A stretch of DNA of 64,000 bases from Stenopsyche tienmushanensis (lineage: Eukaryota; Arthropoda; Insecta; Trichoptera; Stenopsychidae). The stretch is taken from contig WACJ01000120.1 of the NCBI GenBank assembly GCA_008973525.1, positions 744,001-808,000 on the forward strand, read 5' to 3'. A program made the position numbers and the translations under genes. Under the pieces are notes generated by a model. It had not been told where the DNA came from. It saw only the letters and a program-made list of their open reading frames with translations, and did not search any database. This document shows, in pieces, positions 34,146 to 44,800 of the stretch (within the stretch, counting starts at the first letter, position 1; every line of letters starts with the position of its first letter).

Positions 34146-37100
34146 GCTAGAGAATAATTTCAGTATTTTAGGTATAAAATATTTAATAGAAGGAAATGAT
34201 ACTGAATCAGCTTTGTAGGAATAATTACACAAATAATGTCGCTGTTTCCCATACTATTTTAGTTAGTACCATAATTGAATTTGCTTACCCTTCGATTCTC
34301 CCATATTTAAAACGTATAGTATTTAGCAAATAATTTATTTGTTGTTTTTATTTATATTCATAATTAATGTCGTTTTGTTTAGGTTACACAATAACGGTCG
34401 CAATTGAATTTCAATGCTACTCATCGATCAATATTTGCCGTCGGACGATCCGATCAATTTAATTTTATTAAGACAAATCCTTGCTTGTAAACTAGCCATT
34501 GTTAACGACAAGTAGCAACAATTAGTTTGTTATTACATCTCGAGGACATCTATTTATTGGGAGGCAATTTTTCCATAAGGAAAAAATAGCCCTTTATTGC
34601 ATAAAAATAAACGAGGATGGTTTTCAGCTGCGAAATCGATCTAAATATCGAACATTTCGCACGCTTTTAATGGAATGACATCTGTTCATTGCACATAATA
34701 TGTGCATTGCGTGTAGTCGGTATTTAATTCTCAATATGCATTGCACCGCTAGATGGTGCATTAAATCTTTATTTTAACTTCGAATTCATGATTTTCTTCA
34801 TGTTTCGATTTATAATAAATTTGGCTTTTATATTCCTTAGATATTCTTAAGCAATTCTACAAAACATTTTTTCCAGGCTGGATTTCGGTCATTATCAAAA
34901 TAACGTCATTTCATCGCACTCACGTTGTTACGATTTGAATTCAAATTGAGATCACAACCATATCGTTTTTATATAAACTCGTGTACCAAAGTCTAAGCGA
35001 TAGAACTATTTTTGTTCCATTTTAGCATTATCAGAGCAAAATAGCTTGTTGACACGTGTAATGTTATGCTCTATGAAACGAAGGAAAAAATTGCATCTTT
35101 AGTTGAATTGCAATATTCTTGTTAATGATTTCAACAAACCCAAATCATGATATAAGCAAATATTTGATTTTTTATACTCAATCGAATTTTTATGTTTGAA
35201 TACCACTGTGAATATTTTTTAAGCTAAAATCTGCTTTCTACAACTAATCAACCGTGTGATAAGCTGGCCTTTAATTAAGAATAATGGATTAATATTTGGC
35301 CTATGGGATTGTTTATTAGATGTGAAAACGTGCAAAATCAGATGTTATACAAAGGTTATAACAAATTTTTTGTCTGAGGTTTCATACATATATTATATAT
35401 TTAAAAAAATACATTTATGACAATTCCAATATTCCTCACGTAGTCTTTATTAGGACCATTAGAATACAAGTCTTTCCAGCCTCATTATTTTCGACGCTTT
35501 GGAAAGTATTCCCTATCTTTCCCTCTAACAGTGATATTGGCACACTCAGTATTTTTACGAGAACGTCGACCGTTTCTATTCTACTTGTATAAAAGCAAAT
35601 ACGTGTTTTCAAAGCGTTTCCAACTTCATAATAATGGCGGCGACATCGTTATGTGTTCGCTTGTTTGTCATAATCAGTTTATCACAAAACTCATTGCATT
35701 AATACATCATCATGTTGACAATAATGAAATATTCTTCAGCCTCCAACAAATACCACAATAAAATTCACGCACATTATAGGTTGAAGGGTAGGCCACTGTA
35801 GCACTATGAAATAATTGTCATGAATTCAATTCATTCGAGCATGATAAAAATCGCAAACATCTGATGTTTAGCATTACATTCAATGCATCTTAAATTGATA
35901 TATATCCGACGATACGTATCTTAAAATATTATATCCCTACAGATTCTAAAATACTAATGCTACATTCAGTAAAAGAAACGATTATCATAATCATAAAATA
36001 AAATCAAGATCTGGAAGCGAAGAAATTCATACATCGTGTCGCTAACCCTTTTTAATCCTTTGAGTGCATCTTTATACTGTCGAATCGACACTATTTCTAA
36101 GATAATTGATGAATAATCAAAAAAGAATTCATTCAATTTCAGCAAATATAATATTACCCTTCGTTCGTCTTCCGTAATTAGATCAAAATTTGATATTTCG
36201 CAAATATTTTTTTTCATAATATCGCCCTGATTGTAACTGTATTTATAAATTAAACATTGAGTAAATTATCATCAGGTTCAATTAGTTTAAACGATTTACC
36301 ATAATGAGTAAGATAGATGTCGTGTGAATTGTACGTTAGATCTAAACAACTCCCCTAGGATCGATGTCTCGAGGATAACAAGGGATATCCATTTAGGGCG
36401 AATGCATTTGGCTCATGGGAATTTTTCTTCGAGCTTGTTTGAATTAGATTGGAGTGGAAAATATGCAGTGGATGGACAGATTCGAAATGTTGCATTTTGA
36501 TAATTCATTTAATATAGTATTAAAATAGAAATGCTTAAGTCGATTCGAATTAAATTTAACATTTATTTTGTTCGTTTTTAGAAGACATCTTGATCTAAAA
36601 AATACGTTAAATGTAAAAGTCGACGAATCTATTGGATATGGGCATCATCTTCGTATTATTTTGGCAGTTTTCTGATACTTTTTTGTAAAAAAATTTCGGC
36701 TTAGAAGCAAAAACGTATTTCATTGCATTTCCACTTCAGCTGCAATTTTTGAACGTTTTTCTCTCAGATTACTCCATGGACCAGAAAAGACGAAAATCCG
36801 TCGGAGCCAGTTTAATTCTCATATTGTATCCAATACAATTCAATTATATCACAATATTTGATAGAGATGCTTTGGATTATTAGTTAAATAAAAGAAAATC
36901 TGAAAATAATCAAGTTTGAAAATCCAATTTGAAAACTCTCAGAAAAAATGTATTTATACTCGCTTTCACATACGATTGGATTCTCTATAGATATAAAAAG
37001 CGCTTTGAAGGGATCTGGACTTCATTTATAGAGCTCAGAGCAAAAAGAGTTGGAAGCTTTTGTGATTTAGACGTATATGGGAAATTCTGTGGGGTTATTG

Positions 37101-37879
37101 CTCTTTTGCCAGTCAGCCAAATACAAAAATGAAAGCATTATATTGTAGTAATAGAAAGCTAGCAAATTATTTTCTTATGTGTATTCTGTTTACAATTAAA
37201 TACACAACGTTGAAACACATCCTCCTTTTCAATTTATAGACTTATACAGGTGCTTTTAACCTGATTTATGACAAGAAAGTGGGTCTGAAGATTAAAAAAA
37301 AAACTTAATTATCACTGTAACAACGTTGATATGTAAAAATCTTCATTGCCTATTGTAATCAAATAAATTAGATATCAATTATCAATTATCTCAATCCTGA
37401 ATCCTCAAAGCAGGATTCGCAATCACAAATATTCAATGACGGATCGCTTATGATCGATTTTGTATTAGAAATCTTGGTATTACACGAAAAATATTTCATA
37501 ATTTAATAAAACAATAAAATTATCGATCGTAACAATCATCCACGTTGAAAATAAGTTTTATAGTCCAAATAAACTATAACAAAAAGCTTCGTTGGTTTGA
37601 AGACTTTAACTACTGTAAAACGATCGATCGATAAATATACAGTTAATAATATTCAATAGAACATCAATTATCAATGTGTCCTACCTTATATCAAAAGAGT
37701 ATATTCATATATTATTCACATGGACAGAAATGACTTTATGCTTATGACAAAATAAATCCCCGAAGAAGACATAATATATGCTATTATGAATTTCGAGCAC
37801 CTAAAATGTATTAGCTTATTGAATATTTTATTCTGTCCGAGAATATCTCTTTCATGAGGCAAGTTTTATTTTATATATA
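34146..37879. other. no gene recognised (3.7 kb)
   Basis: AT-rich DNA. Frames of 67 to 83 codons (35531-35761, 35966-36217, 36929-37132) lack motifs and splice context. If the SLC36 gene starts further upstream, this is its 5' intron. Confidence 0.5.
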
Positions 37880-38587
37880 GGGTCTTTCAATAAGAACGTT
37901 TGAGTTTTGTTAAGTTATAGCGATCATGTTATTAAAGCAACATCTATTAAATGTATTGTGAATTATTTAATTGTATATGACAAATTATTATGGAAGTTGA
38001 CATTGAACAACGTGTGAAAATTATAAGATTTCATTTTAAAAATCAGTATTCCTTTAGAGAAAATTTTCACCAAAAGGATTGTCTTTAGCGACGAGGTCTA
38101 TATTTGAATAAACATGCAAAATTGTCGGATTTGGAACGATACTAATTCTTATGGGATACATCAGCACCAAATGCATTCCGAAAAAGTCACTTTTTGGTGT
38201 GGATCCGTACTTGATTCAGAACGTAAACGGCATAGCCTGATCGATGATAAGCAACTTATTGTGGGCTAAACTGGATGATATTGATACTGGAAATATGTGG
38301 TTACAACAGGACGGTGCTATGTGCCACACAGCGCATGCCACGATGGACATTCTGCACGTTTCAAAGGCACGGTTATCTCGCGCGACGGCAACATGAACTG
38401 GCCATCGATATCGTGCGTTTTAACTCCATTAGATCTATGCGAATAAACCACAAACAATTGATACAATGGATATTTGACCGATTATATGCCATAAAATATT
38501 ATTTTAAATAAAAAATAAATTGATGGATATCTCACACATGACTTGTTTTATTTGCGTTTAAAAATCGAGCGTCCTTATTAAAAAACC
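37880..38587 (+). mobile_element. deleted Tc1/mariner-like element, WLQQDGA family
   Basis: Inverted terminal repeats GGGTCTTTCAATAAGAACG (37880) and CGTCCTTATTAAAAAACC (38570-38587) match at most positions and abut TA-rich flanks. Through frameshifts the interior gives MEVDIEQRVKIIRFHFKNQ (N-terminus), IVFSDE (first Asp motif), KVTFWCGSV, then WLQQDGAMCHTAHATMDILH (second Asp motif), VISRDGNMNWPS and SCVLTPLD (third). The block after the N-terminus is deleted and several stops occur. The same family leaves a minus-strand scrap at 53502-53729. It lies 220 bp upstream of the SLC36 start exon. Confidence 0.85.
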
Positions 38588-38810
38588 ATATAATTATGCA
38601 GTGTAGTGGATTTATTTCTGGATATTTTTAAAATCAAAGAATGGCGTGTTAAGCTATTTCGGCAATACAAGCTAAAATTCAGGTCAGTCTTTATTATAAG
38701 GATATCGATTGTAAAGATATAATGTGATGGGCATCCCTGTATTCGCATTGGAATAATTCTGATGACGACTAAAACTGCTATTTATAAGTATTTCCATTTT
38801 TTTCTTTCAG

Positions 38811-38899
38811 ATATTAAAATCGATTCATAACAAAATGAAATCTGATAAAGAAGAAACGGTAACATTACAAACGATGGACAGCTTAGATGGAATGTCAAA
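38811..38899 (+). CDS. SLC36-like gene, first coding exon
   Basis: The acceptor tttttttctttcag precedes 38811. After 24 nt of 5' UTR the ATG at 38835 follows aacaaa, a good insect start context. It encodes MKSDKEETVTLQTMDSLDGM plus Ser and a split codon, and ends at donor gtaagg. The presence of an acceptor upstream shows at least one further 5' noncoding exon. Confidence 0.85.
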
Positions 38900-41800
38900 G
38901 TAAGGCTCTTCATATATTTTTTTTTCATTTCAACTTGTATAAAATTTTATCGTCTGGTAAATATGTGTTTTATCTCGTTCTTAGAAGCCAATTATCTTTT
39001 CTGAATAACAATTTTATGTGCAATAATATATATTAATTGGATCTGATGCAAAATTATTTGTAAACAAATATACAGACGTGTTATTGTTTTGTTGCTTAAA
39101 GATAACTATTGGCAGGCCACTTGATATATCTTAATGTCCATGTCACCCTCATTATATGCAAGATAAATATAATATATAACGTTCTAATATAAAGAATTAT
39201 GACGTAACTTTTTCTAGAATAAGAAACGATGCAATTAATCTAAAAGATTTCTCTTAGAAGTCTTTAAGAGGCAGATTTGAAAAAAAAATTCAGCCCAAAA
39301 TTGCAGAGACCAATCTTGTATCAATTTATATACAATAACAATGCAATCAACTCATTTCAGAAACGGGAAAAATGACCCTGATACTATACCAATTAATTCA
39401 GGATCGGACGAAGACTATAACCCACATCTCCATAGACAATCTTCCCATCCTACCACGTAAGTATTATAAATTTATAAGACTATATTTGTTTAAATTTCTC
39501 GAAGGATAAGGGTATTTGTACATCGGATTGATCAATAATAAATTGACAGAAATATTAATTTCCATATTTCGCCCTTACTTTTTCTAACTTTCGCAGCAAT
39601 AGTACGGGGGGCAGCGATTCTTTATCAGCGTATACTGATATATTTTATAGCGTATATATTTGATGGTAGTAAATGCTTAATATTGCAATGGTTTGAAATT
39701 TGCGAAACTTCAATCAAGTTTCCATGCTACAACTTTAACCACGCCTATCGAAGTTCTAACCACCTTGTATCGAAAGTAGACGACGTTTATTCAAAAATAA
39801 TGAATGTAAACTATTTGTAGACAAAAAAGCAACTTTGTAGAATTTGATTTAATGCCGATATGTACAATTATTCAGATTTAGAAAAAATATCAATGTCCGC
39901 AAAGTTGAAAACTTGGTAAACTGTTACTTTTCTGATTTATGTTGTATTAATAATGACATAAACAAAAATTGGTTTTGTTTAAATGGGTACATAATTTAGG
40001 TCGCTGCTTTTCGTGCTATTTATGTAAAAATTACAAAAAAAATCTCCATGCTTTGACCATATATGTTCCAGTTCTGAAAGTAGATGTTTCGTTTAGAGAA
40101 AAATACACATTTTAATTAAAAGTTTAGTCATTTTACTGTTCACCGTTAGAAAGAGAAAACTTTGTCACTTAATTAACTTTAGCCATATTGCCTGTCTTAT
40201 TTGTTTGTCGTTTTCTTTCAAGACACTTAGTAAACATAATTGTTACCATCCAATCTTCTAAGTGCCTTCATCTTCTAGAAAATAATCAATTTTTAAAGAC
40301 TAAATCGATCATTATCCATTTATATGTCAATGGATTTCTAATTCAATTTAGCTTCCTCGTTAATGAAAATAATCTACGTGATAAGTGATAAAATCATGTT
40401 TTTCATGATTTATCAAATTATCATTTTGAGCATTATTCAAATGATTATTATCGCATTATTCATATGCAAATTGTGTTGCATTGTTTTAATTTTTTGCGTT
40501 ATTTTACAGCTCTCAATGATAAGGTAATTAATTAACACTAGCACGATTCTTCTTTTGTTGTAATAGATTTGCATATTTTAGAGCTTGTTCTTTATTTTAT
40601 CCTTGACGAAATGTCTTAAAATCGGATTTCCATACACAATTTGTATTTTTATTCTTAACGACCGAAAAACTGTCTAAAAACCTATCACCATTTTCTTTAT
40701 ATTAAGCCAAAACGATCGACAAACTCAATGCATCTCAATTAAAAAAGCGTGAATCTAATCATTTAGGTTTTAAAAAAATAGCCCATCTTTGAAGAAATTG
40801 CATATAAATAGGTTAATAGAATGGTGCATTGTCACTCCTCAATATGTTTATAAGAATTATTATTTTTAATAAATTTGTTTGTTCGTTGTGTTAAAGAAAT
40901 GTAGAAACGCTGATTCATCTATTGAAAGGAAGCTTGGGAACTGGTATCCTAGCTATGCCTCAAGCTTTCCATTATGCTGGACTCATTTCAGGCGTTATCA
41001 ACACGATCCTCATCGGAATCCTCTGCACATATTGTCTTCACGTTTTGGTAAGTTAAATACATTGTAATAAACTGGGTTTCTTGATTTAAGCAGATTCCAT
41101 GGAAATCTGCGTTGAAAAAAAGATAAATCACTCGTATGCAATTTTGGGATGAAATTTAAATTATATAGATTTAAACAAACGTACACAAGTAATCTTGATC
41201 AAAAATATTGAGAAAAAATCCACATCCCTCGCCTAAATATTTATTAATACGAATGAAAAAAAAAGACATCTCACGCGTGAAAGTGTCTAATTTTTAATTC
41301 AAACTTATACAGGGTAAATTAGCTAGAACGTCATGAAAAGAGAAACTCTTAGTGGAAATTAGACAGAAAAATAGAGAGAATCACTTGTAGTTGTCTCCGT
41401 AGACATGTTACGCGCAGAAAAGATCTGAGATCTTTCAATAACAACCAAAGAAAATATATCCCGCGAACTTAACTCTTTGTCAAAAAGAATCACTACAATC
41501 ATAAAAGTTGAAGGTGATCCAACCCTTATTTTATTTAATCACAATTAATAGTTTAAATTTCAATAAACCTATTTAATTTATCCGAGCACTTTTATTTTAT
41601 CTATACTATCTATTTATATAGTATCTTCATACTATTATAAAGTAATGAAAATCTAATTGAGCGCTCAATACTTTTGGCCAAGGCTAATTTTACAATTTAT
41701 TACATTATTTTCAATTTATTGGATATTTGAAGAACATAATTGAAGCTCCCAATGCAAGTGCTTCAATATTACTATGTACTATCATGATAAATAAATTTTA

Positions 41801-44800
41801 AAAAATAATTAATATTTTCTTCATTAAGTGATAATAATTGTTGTGGTGTTTCATGCATGTAGCAAATAACTCAATAAGTTCGTAGGATGATATATAGTTG
41901 GCATCTTTATTGAGAAATCCATATAATTTTTAAAAAGTACCAATCTTCAAATAATGGATGTCAAAATTTTATAATAATCTTACATTTAGTTCACGTTATA
42001 GTGGTTTTATCACTATATTTGTACTTTTCAAAGCAATTGAATTTCGTATGATGATAAAGCATTACTTTTTAATGTTAAAAGATAGATTACAAGCAAAAAA
42101 ATGGCTTGACAAGTGTTATTCGGACCCTGCTCTATCGAGACAAATTGTAAAAGAGTCGTTTACTGTTTTTAAACAATGATTTCAGCACACCAGAAAATAT
42201 TTAAAAAAAAGTCTTCAAAATAGTTTTGACCGATCATAAATTGAAGTTGCGTGACATAACTGATACCCTTAAGATATCAGAAGACAGTGTACTTACAATT
42301 TGGCATCAACATTTGTTCATGAGAAAGCTTTGCTCGAATTGTTTACCGCGTTTGCTCACAGCTGATCAAAAGCTAAGAGAAGGAAGGATTCGATGAAGAG
42401 TTATATTCAATGCTGATGAGATCAGCTTAAATTGGCTAAATAAACTACCCAAAAAATCTTTGGCATCAAGACGTGAAAATAATTCACCTGGGTTTCACCA
42501 AGTTTTTAAACGATGATATGAAAAACCTTTCATACAGAAGTGAAAAAATATGAAAAATCCATAAATAAAAGAGGGAAAGCATTATTGTTACTAGACAATG
42601 GACCCATCTATAGAATTCGCGAGTTGGCAGCTTCTAAAAGTAGAGCTAGCTTAAAGCCAAAATGGAACATTGATTATTTTAATAAAAAAATATTATTATA
42701 TATGTGTTTGTAAATCCAAACAAATAAAAATTATTCATACTTTTCCTGTCAATTGTAATTATTTTCGATTATCTGGATTTTCATTATCCTGATTACTTTC
42801 ATCCCCAATTAATCCGGATAATCGACGTTCTACTGTATTAGAGAAGCGTTGGAATAAATGTATGATTCTCGAAGGAAATCATGTCATCCTACAAACTTAT
42901 TGAGTGATGTGTTATATACACATGTTAATTAAATTTTATTTCCGAGTTTAGGTCAGAGCTCAATATGAGCTTTGTAAGAGGAGAAGAGTTCCTGTATTAA
43001 CGTATCCCGATTCCATGAAAATAGCCCTCGAGGAAGGTCCGCAATGTCTTCGGAAATTTGCTCCAGCTGCTCCCATTACCATCGACGTATTCATGATCGT
43101 CTACCAGCTTGGAATATGTTGTGTCTATATAGTGTTTGTAGCCACGAACATTAAGCAGGTATATAAAAATATTATTTAATTGTATGTAATCAGGCTGGAT
43201 TTTGTCATCTGGTTTCAATCTTATTTCAGATTTGCGATGCATATTTTACGCCTATAGATGTTAAGCTTTATATGTGCATCCTGCTGCTTCCTCTGTTCGG
43301 CCTCAATTTAATCAGGAATCTGAAATTGTTGGCGCCGTTTTCCACGTTTGCCAACATCATCACTTTCATCGGATTTGCAATCATTTTATACTATGTGCTC
43401 GACGATATTCCACCGATTTCGGAAAGAGATATGGTTGGTTACTTAAAAAATTTCCCCCTTTTCTTCGGAACGACCCTGTTCGCCCTGGAGGCCGTTGGAG
43501 TGGTAAATAATATCGAAAGTCGGAAACATATACGTACTTATTTACTAAATATTCCTATCGATGAAATCTTTATATTTTCAGATCATTGCTCTAGAGAACA
43601 ACATGAAAACGCCTGCGTCTTTCGGTGGATATTTTGGAGTCCTCAATATTGGAATGTCTGTCATCGTCATACTCTACGTATTGATGGGTGCTCTGGGATA
43701 TATTAAATACGGAGCAAATGCGCTAGGTTCAATTACGCTCAATTTACCTCAAGATGACATGTTCGTATTATTTTGAATACTTTTATCATAATCAATACCG
43801 TATGTTTATCTTAAAAACAATATAGTTATAATGACACTAATCTCTTAAGTCGAATACAGTTTAATAAATCAAACACCACAAGCATTGATGGTTCACATCA
43901 ATTATTTAAATTATTCGTAATATTCAATTAGGTAAGGCTAGATTTAGTCGATTGGAGTCTCGATAGAAATGTATATAGAAGCATGCGGCTTAAGAAAAAA
44001 AAATGCTATTAATTTAATAAGCCTTTTAAATGTTTCGCATTTTTATGCGCTGTTTTTTTTGGTGGTTATATGTACTTTATTTTTTGCGATGTTTGCACCA
44101 TAATATTTCTGTGTTCTGGCCAAATGCGATAGCTGTGCGTTTAATTTGAATTTTGAGGGTGTCGAATCTTTGTTTAACAATAATTCACCCATGGATGACC
44201 AAATTTAATCTTAAAATAGATCAAATACCCGGACAGTGAGAGGTAACTGTTGTTAACATACCCCATAAGAGCCATTTAAACAATTAGAATTTGTTTTATT
44301 ACAAATATAATTTTGAGTCTAGTATAAAATATTCAAAAAAATTACTATTATTATATTATATACAATTACTTTTATTCCTATGTCTGCTTACTATATGTTA
44401 ACATTATGTAAATTGAATAATGATTTATAATATATGCATAATTTTTGAAGATCTATCAGTGATTAAATCCATATATTCAAATGTCATCATGTCATATCTT
44501 TTAATGTCAATACTTTGGATGATTTATGTCATGTGCAATTCATTGTTCTACAAGCCAAAGGTTGATTGGTATCAATCAGATTGATTTGCCGAGCAAGCTA
44601 GGCAATAACGTTACTCACATTTTGTATTGCAACATTCGTATGAATCCAACTGTTAAATATATGTATTAATATTAGGATTCCCCATAAGTAACGTCGTTTT
44701 TATCGATGCATTATCTTCAAAATAGTCTCATTTGGTCTATAGAGAAGGAAAGACGTACTTTTCCCACTAACGACAATGGGAGAGACAACTGCGGAGCTGT

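Noticed and set aside
43274..43510. Alternative + frame of 78 codons overlapping SLC36 exon 5
   Set aside because: It is a shadow of the real exon; only the other frame is in phase with the neighbouring exons and matches the family.
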